Assembly (NCBI GenBank): GCA_026014745.1
Contig: JAOZHS010000002.1
Location: 62,001 to 126,000, forward strand
Source of the DNA: Candidatus Bathyarchaeota archaeon
Lineage (GTDB): Archaea; Thermoproteota; Bathyarchaeia; Bathyarchaeales; Bathycorpusculaceae
DNA: 64,000 bases
Reading direction: 5' to 3'
Shown: in pieces, positions 32,845 through 42,900 of the stretch
How the letters are laid out: every line of letters starts with the position of its first letter
Numbering within the stretch: the stretch's first letter is position 1
Program-made: the position numbers and the translations under genes
The notes under the pieces: model-generated
The model's input: only the letters and a program-made list of their open reading frames with translations
Told to the model about the DNA's origin: nothing
Databases searched by the model: none

Positions 32845-33564
32845 ATGCCTACGAAAGCTATTTTGTTTGACATGTTCGACACACTCGTGATTATCAACAA
32901 GAATCACGATTTCTACAGCCCAGCCGTAAAAAGAATGTACAACTACCTAAACCAAAACGGCATAGACGTGCCCTTTGAGAAATTCAACGACACCTACACT
33001 CAGGAACGGGACCGCATCTACGCCCAAGCCGACGCCAACTGGGAAGAACCCCACTTCAACGTCCGCGTTGTGGAGACCCTCAAAGCCTTAGGCTACAACT
33101 ACCCCCTCTCAAGTCCCGTAGTGTCGACAGCGACCAGCGAGTTCTGCGAGGAATTCATGAAAGTAGTCCAAGTGGACCCCGACGCTCAAGCGCTACTCAG
33201 CCAATTAGAAGGCAAATACCTCTTAGGCGTCGTATCTAACTTTGCTATCCCCGAATGCGTCCTAAAACTGCTCCGAATCCACGGCCTCGACGAGTACTTT
33301 GATGTTGTAACAGTTTCGGCTGCGGTGAATAAGCGCAAGCCTAGCCCCGAAATTTTTGAACTCACTCTCAATATGTTAAAAGTAAAGGCTTCAGATGCTG
33401 TTTTTGTAGGCGACACTATAGACGCTGATGTTGAAGGACCAAAAGCTGTGGGCATGAAGTCGGTGTATATTGAACGGCGGCCTCAAACGCCTTCAGAAAA
33501 GTTTTGTCCCGACCAAACAATCCAGCGCCTAAGCGAGTTGCCCTTGGCGCTCACACGCTGCTAA
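32845..33564 (+). CDS. HAD-superfamily hydrolase
   Basis: About 239 residues. Motif I: ILFDMFDTLV (nucleophile Asp; family form D-x-F-D-T). Motif II is within LLGVVSNFAIPECVLKLL (Ser/Asn). Motif III Lys in NKRKPSPEIFELTL (about 155-168). Motif IV is VFVGDTIDADVEGPKAVGM (about 181-199). The cap is helical and inserted between motifs I and II (C1 cap). ATG 32845 is preferred to the TTG at 32833. A phosphatase or dehalogenase-like phosphohydrolase; substrate unknown. It overlaps the convergent regulator gene by 36 bp. Confidence 0.85.
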   Translation: MPTKAILFDMFDTLVIINKNHDFYSPAVKRMYNYLNQNGIDVPFEKFNDTYTQERDRIYAQADANWEEPHFNVRVVETLKALGYNYPLSSPVVSTATSEFCEEFMKVVQVDPDAQALLSQLEGKYLLGVVSNFAIPECVLKLLRIHGLDEYFDVVTVSAAVNKRKPSPEIFELTLNMLKVKASDAVFVGDTIDADVEGPKAVGMKSVYIERRPQTPSEKFCPDQTIQRLSELPLALTRC

Positions 33565-33888
33565 GATTGACTCCTCAAGCGGCGAGGCAGATTTTTTTGT
33601 TTTGCCCGAGTTTTTGAGCATCAGGATTAGTTTTCGGTGGCATCGAAGAAAATCCATGCCTTTTGCTGTTATGAGGTATATGTCTTTTTTGTCTTGGCTG
33701 GTTTGAATTATCAAGTTGTGCTCTAGCAAGTAAGTGACGTAGGCGTTTAGTTGAGTGAAACTTAGGCTTGCTCTATACATTATCTGTGTCTTTAGGACGC
33801 CTTCTTGGGTTATGTCCAGTATGTCCGCAATTATTCGTAAATGGTCGCGTCTTTTCTGTTTAGAATACAGCATCTTTTGAGTCAACAC
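33529..33888 (-). CDS. Winged-helix transcriptional regulator
   Basis: 119 residues, one archaeal wHTH domain: YSKQKRRDHLRIIADILDI, then GVLKTQIMYRASLSFTQLNA (recognition helix) and YLLEHNLIIQTSQDKKD with IYLITAKGMDFL (wing). The basic N-terminus and charged C-terminal tail are common in this family, which is abundant in Bathyarchaeia and Thaumarchaeota. No ligand-binding domain. TATA-like ATATATGTTTAA is opposite 33928-33939. A DNA-binding switch; target not known. Confidence 0.8.
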   Translation of the reverse strand: MLTQKMLYSKQKRRDHLRIIADILDITQEGVLKTQIMYRASLSFTQLNAYVTYLLEHNLIIQTSQDKKDIYLITAKGMDFLRCHRKLILMLKNSGKTKKSASPLEESILAACERQGQLA

Positions 33889-34039
33889 ACAACTTTTTAG
33901 TCTTATTTCTCCTTATAAGTTTTTTATTTAAACATATATAGATTCGGAAAAAAGCGAAAAATCCACAAAAAACACCACGATTCCGCACAAGCCGTTGAGC
34001 ACAGAAAACCTTTACTGCCACAAAACCCAACCACAAACC

Positions 34040-34537
34040 ATGTTAATCGGCGCAATTTCTGACACCCACGACAACCTTCCCCTCATCGAAAAAGCAATAC
34101 AAACCCTAAACCAACAAAACGTCGAACTCGTTCTCCACGCAGGCGACTACGTGGCGGGCTTTGTTGTCCCTAAACTTGCCCAGCTAAAATGCCCCTTAAT
34201 CGGCGTGTTTGGCAACAACGACGGCGACCATGAACTTTTAAAAAAACGGTTCAGTCAAACCAGCAACTGCACTCTTCACGACCGCTTCGCCGCCGTAACC
34301 TGTGGAGACTACAGGGTTGCTTTGCTACATGGCGATGACACCGAACTATTCGATTCGTTAGTGGACAGCGGCTACTTCAACGCCATCGTCCATGGACACT
34401 CACACATGAAAGGTATCCAAACCAAAGGCAAAACCCTGCTCGTCAACCCCGGCGAAGTCTGCGGCTACCTCACAGGAAAAGGAACCCTCGCCATCATAGA
34501 CACTGCCAGAAACGAGGCAAAAATACTCGAACTCTAA
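34040..34537 (+). CDS. YfcE/MJ0936-like metallophosphoesterase
   Basis: About 165 residues, a compact calcineurin-like phosphoesterase. Metal-binding motifs are complete: MLIGAISDTHDN (DxH), VLHAGDYV (GDxx), VFGNNDGDHELL (GNND), LLHGDDTEL (H), and HGHSHMKGI (GHSH). The likely activity is on phosphodiesters or as a nucleotidase with Mn or Ni. ATG 34040 is chosen; the in-frame TTG at 33995 would add 15 residues not usual for the family. Confidence 0.88.
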   Translation: MLIGAISDTHDNLPLIEKAIQTLNQQNVELVLHAGDYVAGFVVPKLAQLKCPLIGVFGNNDGDHELLKKRFSQTSNCTLHDRFAAVTCGDYRVALLHGDDTELFDSLVDSGYFNAIVHGHSHMKGIQTKGKTLLVNPGEVCGYLTGKGTLAIIDTARNEAKILEL

Positions 34538-34715
34538 GACGCTATTTAAACCAAAACCCTACATTCCATAATAGCTAAGCGTTGCTTAGGGGGTAACACG
34601 GGGGCTTCTTTGTCAATCTCTATTCAAAATCAACCGCTCGCCTGAGACGGTTTTGCATTTTTTGAGGCGATTACATATAAATCCCTTCACGTGCCCGTGG
34701 TTAATCCTGATAATT

Positions 34716-35465
34716 ATGGAAAATAATTCTACAGCCTTCACCAATGCAGCGCTTAAACTCAAAGAAGCCGTAAAATACGAGAGCATGGGCAAATACGAAA
34801 GCGCAATTATGGCGCTCGACGAAGCACTCGCAATTCAACCCGATAACTCAGATGCATGGCTAATCAAGGGCGTTCTTTTAGGCAAACAGGGTCGATGCAG
34901 CGAAGCCCAAAAATGCTATGACAAAATCCTCGAGTACAATCCCCAATCTGCAGATGCTTGGCGCCTCAAAGCAGCTACCTACAGTTCCCTAGACCAACAT
35001 GAGAAAGCGATTGAATGCTTCCTCTGTGCCATAAAAATCAAACCCGACAGCTTAGAGTTTCGGCTAGCCCTTGCAGCGACACTTCAAAAACTCAAACGCT
35101 ACGAAGAGGCAGAGGCGTGCTTTGCTCAAACAAAACAGTACTGGCCAAACGATGCGCGAGTGGACTACTACACGGGCGTCATGTGGGGCAACCGCGCTGA
35201 CTACCAAAAAGGACTCGCCTGCTTCGAGGCTGCCTTGCAGCTAAAACCTGACTTTTTGGATGCAATGCTCGCAAAAGGCATCATGCTGGGTAAACTGGGC
35301 AGAAAAGAGGAAGCTCAAGCAGTAGCCAACCAAATCCTCGAAATTAAAGGCGCCAACGCCAAAGATAAGCCGCAAACCGCTTCTGTTCAGTCAGAAAACG
35401 AATCCATACGCAGCGATTTTAAGGTAGCTCAAGAGAAATTCAAGAACCGCTTTAACCAAAGTTAA
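34716..35465 (+). CDS. Tetratricopeptide-repeat protein
   Basis: About 249 residues, five to six TPR units of 34 residues: ALKLKEAVKYESMGKYESAI, ALAIQPDNSDAWLIKGVLLG, ILEYNPQSADAWRLKAATYS, AIKIKPDSLEFRLALAATLQ, KQYWPNDARVDYYTGVMWG and ALQLKPDFLDAMLAKGIMLG. TPRs form a superhelix for protein-protein contact. A hydrophilic tail follows. Start ATG 34716; TATA-like CATATAAAT at about 34674-34682, giving a very short leader. No signal peptide. Partner unknown. Confidence 0.88.
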   Translation: MENNSTAFTNAALKLKEAVKYESMGKYESAIMALDEALAIQPDNSDAWLIKGVLLGKQGRCSEAQKCYDKILEYNPQSADAWRLKAATYSSLDQHEKAIECFLCAIKIKPDSLEFRLALAATLQKLKRYEEAEACFAQTKQYWPNDARVDYYTGVMWGNRADYQKGLACFEAALQLKPDFLDAMLAKGIMLGKLGRKEEAQAVANQILEIKGANAKDKPQTASVQSENESIRSDFKVAQEKFKNRFNQS

Positions 35466-35475
35466 CCAATTAAAC

Positions 35476-35772
35476 CTACGGATGAGGAGCGGCGGCTAGG
35501 ATTTTTGCTCCTTCTTCTTCGGTCCAAGCCTTGAGGGTATGTGAGCGGACGTTTCCCATGCTGCCCAAACACGCCAATATAGCAACCATGTCCTCATCGC
35601 TTAGGCCCTCCACAATCATCGCAAAATCGTATACGCCCATGGTGTAGAAGAGTTGCATTTTGCCGCCTGCTTTCTCAATCATGGAGTGGGTAGTTTTGAT
35701 TCGTTGGGGAGCTTCGGAGACTTTTTTGATGCCTTGCTCAGTCCAATTACCTAACACAACAAAATTCGCCAA
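35476..35772 (-). CDS. GYD domain-containing protein
   Basis: 98 residues, full-length GYD family (AsnC/Lrp ligand-domain-like dimeric alpha+beta barrel). Begins FVVLGNWTEQGIKKVSEAPQR, then IEKAGGKMQLFYTMGVYDFAM (the GxYD motif that names the family) and IVEGLSDEDMVAILACLGSMGNV, ending TLKAWTEEEGAKIL. TTG 35772 is the start. Function unknown. Confidence 0.88.
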   Translation of the reverse strand: MANFVVLGNWTEQGIKKVSEAPQRIKTTHSMIEKAGGKMQLFYTMGVYDFAMIVEGLSDEDMVAILACLGSMGNVRSHTLKAWTEEEGAKILAAAPHP

Positions 35773-35869
35773 AAATCACCAACCTCTAGAATCAACAGCA
35801 AAAATAAAACCTTTTGCAGCAGCACACATTGCCCCATCAAGGCTAAGGGGCTCAAAAGGGCATTAGCGA

Positions 35870-37303
35870 TTATGCATTGGTTGGCTTTTGTCGCCTCTCA
35901 CGGTTTAGAGCCAATAACCCCCCTATAATTATCCCAATAACCACCACTGCTACCGCTACTCCAAGAAGTATCTGTATTAGGTTGATTTGTACGGGTGAAC
36001 TATTAGGCGTCGCCGTTACGTTTGGTAGAGCGTTTAAAGAGAAAACAATCGATACTTGGTGGCTACTGAAATGTGTCGTGAACCAAACGTAGTAGCAATT
36101 TGCGTTTTGGCTGTAGCCCTGGTTTTGGGCTGGTTGACCATCAATCAGAACTTCAATTGAAGATGCATTCGGCACTGCAATTTTCGGAACCGTAATGTTG
36201 CCAAAGCCTGTGTTTCCAGCCTGCCCACTTAATACAAACGACAACTGGGCAGCTTGTGCGGATTCGCTTGTTAGGATAATGTCTGAAAACTGGGCAGGAG
36301 TCACATTTCCAGCTAACGACATTCTCACTATTGACCCGCTAGAGTTTGTTTCAATTCTGGGCGGCGGGGTCAATACGGGTCTTGGAGTCGGTCTGGGCGA
36401 CGGCGTTGGCGTGGCTGATGGCGGCATGGCAACGGGAGCGGTTGGGGGTGGACTGGGCGTTTCGGTCAGGTACACTGTTTGTATGGGGCTCCACTCGCTT
36501 TTCCCCAAATTTGTGTCGGCTTGTATTTGAAACTTGAGGGAGGTGGCATTTCGCAAATGTGATGGCAGCAGATCGTAAAGCGGAAACGTCAAAATCGTGT
36601 AGGTTGTGTTTGACTGGCGTTTGCAAGTACTGTCTGTATAATAATCACAGGTATAGTCCGGTTCGGCCATGCGTAAAAGATAATATATCGAGGTGAGTGA
36701 GCCGGTTAGGGGCTGGTTTGTAATTTTGAATTCTATGGTGCTGTTATCGACCTGTTGGGTCTCACCGGTTGTATAATTAACGATATCATAGGAGGCGCGC
36801 TTAAAGGTAGCCGTGAACTCTGGCCATATCGGCCAAATTGGGGGCGGGGGGTTTGTGTGTGCAGGGTTTTGTGTTGGATTTGCAATTGGATAATCGACTG
36901 GCTCAGCTTGAATGAATAGCGTCATCTCACTTCTTGAGGGTGCATATACTTGGCCATTCTCGAATGATTGCCCAGGAAATTCTACGAAAAAAGTACGGTT
37001 GCCTGCTGGGTAAAACGCGTAAAAAAGGGTGGCGCCTCCTGTGGCATTGGTTGAGACAGGATAATTCCATCCGAGGTTCGTTCCAGCCGAAAGGTTGACA
37101 AACCGGTCATTGGAGGTGGGGGGAGCAGGAGTAACTTGGAATTCAAAGGCCACCCACTGGCCGACTCCAACAGGGTTAGGCTTGAGCGCTATCGAGATCG
37201 AAGTTGGAACTACCGTTTGTCCACTGTCAGGCGCAGAAACTAGAGGGAAACTTGAAGCCAACACGACTAAAAGGATTAAAGCCAAACAAACGCTGTTTTT
37301 CAA
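35870..37303 (-). CDS. Secreted protein with Thr/Pro spacer and C-terminal membrane anchor
   Basis: 477 residues. Signal peptide (MKNSVCLALILLVVLASSFP). First domain about 25-125 is Ig-like (TSISIALKPNPVGVGQWVAF, then FQVTPAPPT ... FYAFYPAGNRTFFVEFPG). The middle domain is about 150-280. A Pro/Thr/Ser-rich spacer (about 285-320) is followed by a domain about 325-425 with GNVTPAQFSDIILTSESAQA. The TM helix is about 440-465, with a basic tail (NRERRQK). Sequons are numerous. TTG 37303 gives a near-leaderless transcript from TATA-like CTTTTTAA (opposite 37338-37345). Two TAGTCAA-type sites lie directly upstream. Function unknown. Confidence 0.78.
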   Translation of the reverse strand: MKNSVCLALILLVVLASSFPLVSAPDSGQTVVPTSISIALKPNPVGVGQWVAFEFQVTPAPPTSNDRFVNLSAGTNLGWNYPVSTNATGGATLFYAFYPAGNRTFFVEFPGQSFENGQVYAPSRSEMTLFIQAEPVDYPIANPTQNPAHTNPPPPIWPIWPEFTATFKRASYDIVNYTTGETQQVDNSTIEFKITNQPLTGSLTSIYYLLRMAEPDYTCDYYTDSTCKRQSNTTYTILTFPLYDLLPSHLRNATSLKFQIQADTNLGKSEWSPIQTVYLTETPSPPPTAPVAMPPSATPTPSPRPTPRPVLTPPPRIETNSSGSIVRMSLAGNVTPAQFSDIILTSESAQAAQLSFVLSGQAGNTGFGNITVPKIAVPNASSIEVLIDGQPAQNQGYSQNANCYYVWFTTHFSSHQVSIVFSLNALPNVTATPNSSPVQINLIQILLGVAVAVVVIGIIIGGLLALNRERRQKPTNA

Positions 37304-37350
37304 TAGATTTCCCGCAACTAAACTTGAATCGATTCGGTTAAAAAGTTTTT

Positions 37351-37393
37351 TCGTAAAAGTTCCTTGACTAAGATAGTCGATTTTTCTTGACTT
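37351..37393 (-). promoter_or_regulatory. Tandem TAGTCAA-type sites before the 35870-37303 gene
   Basis: Minus strand: proximal TAGTCAA-GGAACT-TTTACGA (37370-37351) and distal AAGTCAA-GAAAAA-TCGACTA (37393-37374), centres 23 bp apart (about two helical turns). The proximal site ends about 5 bp before the TATA-like box. Same pattern as at 3167, 51492 and 58643. Confidence 0.65.
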
Positions 37394-37457
37394 AAAGTTA
37401 ATTGCCTATACTTTGAACAAAATGCAAAAGCTTTCTATTTATCGGGTTCTTGATAGG

Positions 37458-38387
37458 CTAATCTCTGTTGTAGGGTTCCCGCAACGAATTAGCTTTCACA
37501 AATAGCCCTCTGAGTTCCTCGTCGCTTGCTCCCTGTCGGAGAGGTGTTAAAATGTCGGTGAGGTTGTCGTTGCGCATCAGGCAGGGTTTGAGTTTGCCGT
37601 CACTGGTTACACGTATCCGTGTGCAGTGCATACAAAAGTCGGTGTTTTCGATGGGATGCACCACTTCCACAGTGGCGTTTGGTAGGTGATAGATGAGGCG
37701 GTTATGCATAAAGGGACGCTTCTCCACCGACACAGCTTTCTCCAAAAGCATGGCTTCCTGCTCGTCTAAGCTGCGGTGATGCACCTCATAGTAATGGTCA
37801 CCGACGTTCACTGGATCCAACTCTATGAGCTGCAAAATCGCGCCTGTGCGTCCCGCATACTCAATCATATCCGAAACGTCCCCCACGTTGACGCCTTTTA
37901 GCAGAACCATATTGAGCTTCACAGGGTTAAAACCAGCCTCCAACGCAGCCGATACCCCCTTTAAGGCGTCAGGCAAGTTTCCGCCAGTTAACCTGTTATA
38001 GGTGTCAGGGTTTAGTGATGCCAAACTGATGTTAACGCGACGCAACCCACAATCATGCAGCCTCTTTGCCACATCCGCCAACAACAACCCATTCGTAGTC
38101 AACGACAAATCACGCAGACCCGGCAAAGCCGAAATTCCCGCCACAATCTCAGGCAAGTCCTCGCGCATAAGCGGTTCCCCACCCGTCAACTTCACCCGCG
38201 AAATCCCCAAACCCACCGCAACACGGGCAATCCGAACAATCTCCTCAACCGACATCCTCTCCGCAGACCGATTCGCAAGCTCCACTTCGCCTTCACGGTG
38301 GCAGTAGGTGCAGTGGAGGTTGCAGCGTTGCGTAACGGATATGCGGATGTTTAGGAGCGGTCTGCCGCAGTTGTCATTTAGGGTCAA
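37458..38387 (-). CDS. moaA: GTP 3',8-cyclase MoaA
   Basis: Radical SAM enzyme for the first step of molybdenum cofactor synthesis, GTP to 3',8-cH2GTP. 309 residues. N-terminal cluster CNLHCTYCHREGE (about 17-29, CxxxCxxC), VKLTGGEPLMREDL (about 62-75, GGEP), LTTNGLLL and RVNISLASLNPDTYNRLTGG. C-terminal cluster: TDFCMHCTRIRVTSDGKLKPCLM (about 255-277). It lacks the usual C-terminal Gly-Gly (ends REPYNRD), as in several archaeal forms. TTG 38387 overlaps the moaB stop. Last gene of moaC-moaB-moaA. Confidence 0.93.
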   Translation of the reverse strand: MTLNDNCGRPLLNIRISVTQRCNLHCTYCHREGEVELANRSAERMSVEEIVRIARVAVGLGISRVKLTGGEPLMREDLPEIVAGISALPGLRDLSLTTNGLLLADVAKRLHDCGLRRVNISLASLNPDTYNRLTGGNLPDALKGVSAALEAGFNPVKLNMVLLKGVNVGDVSDMIEYAGRTGAILQLIELDPVNVGDHYYEVHHRSLDEQEAMLLEKAVSVEKRPFMHNRLIYHLPNATVEVVHPIENTDFCMHCTRIRVTSDGKLKPCLMRNDNLTDILTPLRQGASDEELRGLFVKANSLREPYNRD

Positions 38388-38923
38388 TGTTGTTCACGTG
38401 CATGTTTAACGATGTGAGATGCCTCAGGCAAAATCAGAGTTTCCAACGCGGTTTGCACTGCATCAGGCGAACCTGGAATACAGAAAAACGCGCGTCCCTT
38501 CGCAACCCCCGCGGTAGCCCGAGACAAAACCGCCGGCGAACCCACCTTATCATAGCTGATGCGACGGAAAAACTCGCCAAACCCGGGCAGAGTCTTCTCA
38601 AAGAAGGGCGTTACGGTTTCGATGGTAATGTCTGTTGGTGTTATGCCTGTTCCGCCCGAAAAAATGGCAACATCAAGATTTTCTACGCCCAACGCATACA
38701 TGGCGGCGTCTTGAAGCGCGGTTTCGTCGTCGGGTATGATTTTTTTGAAAACCACTTTCTGCCCAGCCTTTTGGAGCAACTCTACGATTTTGTCGCCGCC
38801 CACGTCACTGACCTTTTTTTCGCCCGAGGCAAGCTGCTGGGCGCGGCTGGTGCTGCAGATAAATACCCCGAAGGTTAGGGTTTTGGGTGCATGTGATTTG
38901 TGTTGTTTGCTACTTTCGCTCAT
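38384..38923 (-). CDS. moaB: MoaB/MogA-family molybdopterin adenylyltransferase
   Basis: Activates molybdopterin by adenylylation in Moco assembly. 179 residues. Motifs: LTFGVFICSTSRA near the start, DKIVELLQKAGQKVVFKKIIPDDE, and the signature AIFSGGTGITPTDITIETVTPFF (about 105-127, GGTG and TxxDxT). Ends with ARATAGVAKGRAFFCIPGSPDAV (PGSP). Two bases separate it from moaC, and it overlaps moaA by TTGA. The N-terminal about 15 residues are polar and extra compared with typical MoaB. Confidence 0.92.
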   Translation of the reverse strand: MSESSKQHKSHAPKTLTFGVFICSTSRAQQLASGEKKVSDVGGDKIVELLQKAGQKVVFKKIIPDDETALQDAAMYALGVENLDVAIFSGGTGITPTDITIETVTPFFEKTLPGFGEFFRRISYDKVGSPAVLSRATAGVAKGRAFFCIPGSPDAVQTALETLILPEASHIVKHAREQH

Positions 38924-38925
38924 GG

Positions 38926-39357
38926 TTATGCCTGCTTAAACTTTTTCACAACATGAATCTGTGTAATTGCCGTGGAAGGATACTGCCCGCCAGCGTCTTT
39001 CTCGTACTGCTTAGTCATGTCCCAAACAGTGAGAAGAGCCACGGAAACCGCGGTGAGGGCTTCCATTTCTACGCCTGTCTGCGCACGGGTCTTCACGGTG
39101 GCTGTGGCTTCAACCGTGGTTTTGTCCAAAACCTTCACCGAAACCTCCACGTTGGTTAGGGGGAGGGGATGGCATAGGGGGATGAGGTCGCTGGTTTTTT
39201 TCGCTGCCAGGACGCCTGCGATTTTGGCGGTGTAGAGGGGGTCACCTTTGGCGATTTTGCCTGCCTCGATTAGGGTGATGGTTTGGGTTTTGAGGCGTAT
39301 GGTGCCGGCTGCGGTGGCTTCGCGGTTGACCTCGGCTTTACTGGAAACATCAATCAT
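38926..39357 (-). CDS. moaC: Cyclic pyranopterin monophosphate synthase MoaC
   Basis: Second Moco enzyme. Begins MIDVSSKAEVNREATAAG, followed by the conserved KGDPLYTAKIAGVLAAKKTSDLIPLCHPLPLTNVEV (about 45-80, LCHP), TGVEMEALTAVSVALLTVWDM (about 105-125) and a final VVKKFK. ATG 39357 is preferred to ATG 39402: a TATA-like GCATAAAAG opposite 39413-39421 would start transcription near 39392, downstream of 39402, and GGAAGG precedes 39357. Head of the moaCBA operon. Confidence 0.92.
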   Translation of the reverse strand: MIDVSSKAEVNREATAAGTIRLKTQTITLIEAGKIAKGDPLYTAKIAGVLAAKKTSDLIPLCHPLPLTNVEVSVKVLDKTTVEATATVKTRAQTGVEMEALTAVSVALLTVWDMTKQYEKDAGGQYPSTAITQIHVVKKFKQA

Positions 39358-39515
39358 AGCCAACAGTTTTCCTTCCTTAGCGTTATTCCCTGTCGATAAC
39401 ATTGTAAAGGGTCTCTTTTATGCATTAAGCGCCACTCAATGTTTTTGCCATGAAGCAACCACATAGCTTTATTTGTGCAGAAGCGGCGTATCAGCGGCGG
39501 TCTGGAGGTGAAACC

Positions 39516-39644
39516 GTGAGTAAAAACAGCCCCCAAAAAACCAAAAAACCCATAACCGTCCAAGAAGCCGGGCACCTCGGCGGACAGCGAGTCAAACAAC
39601 TTATCGCCCAAGGCAAGGCGCACGAAAAACAAACCCAAACCTAA
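39516..39644 (+). CDS. Small basic KGG-motif-like protein, 42 residues
   Basis: Starts with GTG 39516 after a very good Shine-Dalgarno sequence (GGAGGTG at 39503-39509). Sequence SKNSPQKTKKPITVQEAGHL then GGQRVKQLIAQGKAHEK resembles small hydrophilic proteins with the KGG or GEA-like unit (TVxEAGxxGGxxV) found in many prokaryotes. No longer frame is needed. It lies between moaC and the tail-fibre region. Confidence 0.6.
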   Translation: MSKNSPQKTKKPITVQEAGHLGGQRVKQLIAQGKAHEKQTQT

Positions 39645-39696
39645 AAACCAAAAAAATGTTTTAAAAAAAAGAAAAAGAAAGAGCAGCTACTGCTGC

Positions 39697-39864
39697 TTAG
39701 TTCGGTTTAGCTTTTAGCTCAGCGTTTTCCTTTTTGAGCGCCGCATTCTCCTCCAACATAGCTTTCATGACGACGTTGAGTTGTGTCATCATGTCGTTGA
39801 TGCGGAGGTTGAGCATGCCGATTTGCTGCATGATGGGTGAGGCTTCTGGTGTGGATTGTGTCAA
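39697..39864 (-). CDS. Coiled-coil miniprotein, 55 residues
   Basis: TTG 39864 to TAA 39697. A strong GGGAGGTGA lies 5 nt before the start. It reads MTQSTPEASPIMQQIGMLNL, then a heptad-like helix RINDMMTQLNVVMKAMLEEN and AALKKENAELKAKPN. It starts 37 bp after the tail-fibre-like gene on the same strand, so it is likely in one operon. It could be a trimeric partner or chaperone of the fibre (inference). T-rich minus-strand sequence from 39690 down may terminate the unit. Confidence 0.65.
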   Translation of the reverse strand: MTQSTPEASPIMQQIGMLNLRINDMMTQLNVVMKAMLEENAALKKENAELKAKPN

Positions 39865-39901
39865 GTGATTCACCTCCCTATGTTGCGTTTGAATGTGTTG
39901 G

Positions 39902-42900
39902 TTAGGCTGCAGTTTGGGTCAGTTTGAGTTGGTTTTCTAGTGCTTCGACGCGGCTGCGGAGTTTTTTGATTTCAACCAGCAAAGGCACGCCAAGCCATTC
40001 GTAGTGCACGCCTTCGGGCGTACCTTCCTTATCTTTGAAGACGAGTTGTGGGCATTGTTGGTTGACTTCTTCGGCTATGAGGCCTAATTGTGTACCTTCG
40101 GTTTTCGCGCGTTCTTGGTCTTTCCAGTCAAAACTCACCGGTCTGAGGTTGTATACCCATGAGCAGTCAGTGACATTACAGATGTTGTCTTTGAATCGAA
40201 TGGATGAGGTGTTGTATCCAATCTGTCCATTTGAATTTCTGTAGAGGGGACCATATTGTGTGGTGTTTGCCCAAGATGATGCCACGATGAGGCCGTCAAC
40301 TACCCAGTTGGATCCAACTCTCATGTATGAGCCATCTTTGTATATGTAAGGTCCACCAGAACCGAATTGTATGCCGGCTTGGCTTCTGTCTCCGGCTCCT
40401 TGTAAAGATAATCTGTTTGCGTTGTTTATGTCCACTATGTAGATGTCGTCGCCGACTTGGAATGCGTCTCCGTTGCTTCCACCGCCATGGATCACGCTGT
40501 CACTGTCTACTCTACCCGAAATGTTGATAGATGAACCGTAGGGCTTCAAAGTGTCAATAATGTAGATTCCGTCACCCGATGCACTATTTAGGTGATCAGT
40601 GAATACAGTGCTTGCGTCTAAAGTTGCTAGTCCGCCGGCGGAATTTTGGACTTGCAAAACGCCTGCCGCGCTACAAACAACTCGCACAGAACCAGCAGTC
40701 CAACCACCTGGGGGTGAAGTCAAAGATGTGGGTGAATCAAGTTCGATCCATTTTGCGAAATCCTGACCTGACCCCTTAACATGGAACACATTATCAGTGT
40801 AAATGTACCCGCCTGCCGACGCGAGTTTTAGGTTTGTTGTGCCGCCAGCCGCAGTAATGTATGTGTAATCACTTGCAGGGTCATAGGCAAATGCTCCCTT
40901 AGTGTTGCCGCCATATGCAACATTGATTGCCGCACTGTTATTTGTGCTGTTGAGGTTAAGGTACGCTGCTCCAGAATGCGAAATATTGGTGTCAGAGGAT
41001 ACGTTTAATGTTCCGCTCGAACCAGAAAGGCTACCGCCAGTTTTTAAATTGCCATCAATTGTTACAGCGTCGGGTGTACGCCATTCGTTTGCCGCGTTTC
41101 TGTACCATTGTACATCGGTACCTGCAAGTATTCCAGCATCTGAGCCAGTTTTAGGAAGCTGGAGTTGCCCAGTAGTTGTTATAACCATCCATGTCGATGT
41201 GGCGTCTATGTTTGTGAATTTAATTGGAGCCGCGGAACCAGTTGTACTTTCAAGTCCACTCTCTATGTAGTTAGTACCGTCTGGAAAGGGGATAAACCGC
41301 AGTTGTGAAGTAGTAGCTGTAGTATTCATCAAAAGTAGCATAGGACTATATTTGCTCATGGTTATGTTGTTGGTTACTGTGCCGCCGTTCCATGTAGGTA
41401 CTGACCATGTTCCGTCTCCCCGGAGGAAAGTGCTTGAAGATGGCGTGCCACTACCAAGGCTGGATAGGTAGTTAGTGAATGGTGTGTTGTTGAAATCGAT
41501 GTGATATCCAGCTGCAACAGCAATTTTAAGGTTAACATTAGAAGTTAGGTAAGTGAGGCTGTTTGTGTGGTCATAACCGAATGTGCCCCGAGTCGATGGT
41601 GTGGGATCACCGTAAGCCAAGTTAATAACGGGACTACCGGTAGTGCTTTTCACGTTAAAAAACACATTATTAGCATGCACAACATTTGTGTCAGTCGCTA
41701 TGTTTAGAGCGCCGCCATAACCGTAAAGTCCACCACCAAGGGTTAAATCACTATCAATCGTTACAGAGTCGGGTGTGCGCCAAACATTTGCGGCATTTCT
41801 GTACCATTGGCAGTCGGTTCCAACTAACAAACCTGCATTGGAACCCAACGTTGGTATCTGCACTTGACCTGCCGTTGTTATGACCATCCACGTTTGTTGT
41901 GCATACATATTTGTGAAGAGTAGAGGAGCCGAAGAACCAGTTGAACCATTGATAGCGCTTTCAATATAATTGGTGCCCTCTGGATGAGCCACAAACCGTA
42001 GACGCGCCAGAGAAGGGCTGTCCAAATTAAGAGCAGCACCACTTTTGCTTACAGTAATATCACCCGTTACTGTACCGCCATTCCATGCGGGTGCTTTCCA
42101 TTGTGGTAGAAGCGTAGAGGAATCTATAGTTAAAACCTCTCCAGCAGAACCACTATCATTTGTTGAGTCGTAGAGTTTTTGTCCTACTGCCTGAGGGGCT
42201 CCGCCGTAGAGCCGTAGGGAATCAAACAGGTAAATTCCCTCACCTTGAGAGGATATCAGATGATCTGTGTGGAGCTGACTGGTGTATAGGTCACCAAGAA
42301 CCCAGTGTTCAGTCGCTTCATTGTAGTACTGCGAGGCTAACGCTGGAAGATATTCGCCAACACTATTCTGAGCCTGAGCCAACCGTAATGCTACCTCGGA
42401 GGTGTTTCCCCATTGGATGACTGGGTGGTTTTCGTTTATGTCAAGAAATATGCCCGAGTACCCGGAGGCTCCATGAACATTCAAGTTACCTAAATCCAAA
42501 TGAGCAGGTGATGCACTACCCCAAATAGACTGCTGCAAGTAAAGCGTACTATGTGGATTATTGGTTATCGTCACAACATCTGAAGGTGTATAACCTTTCC
42601 CGCCAAAACCTTCAACAACATGAATTTCTCTTATTTTGCCGTTAACGACAACTTGAAATTGTGCTCCGCGACCACTCGAATCTTCGATTCTAATCTCAGC
42701 GCCCGTAAATATTGAGTCGTAATAGTCTCCTTGCTGCGTAATGCTAATCCCCGTTATTTTTCCATAGTTATCTACGGAACTTACCTCTGCAGATGCTAAA
42801 TTAGTTCCTTGAGTAGGAGCGCTAATTGTTATGGGATCTCCTTGCGAATAACCACTGCCTGGATCGAGTATCAGTATATTCGTGATTGGTCCATTTATAA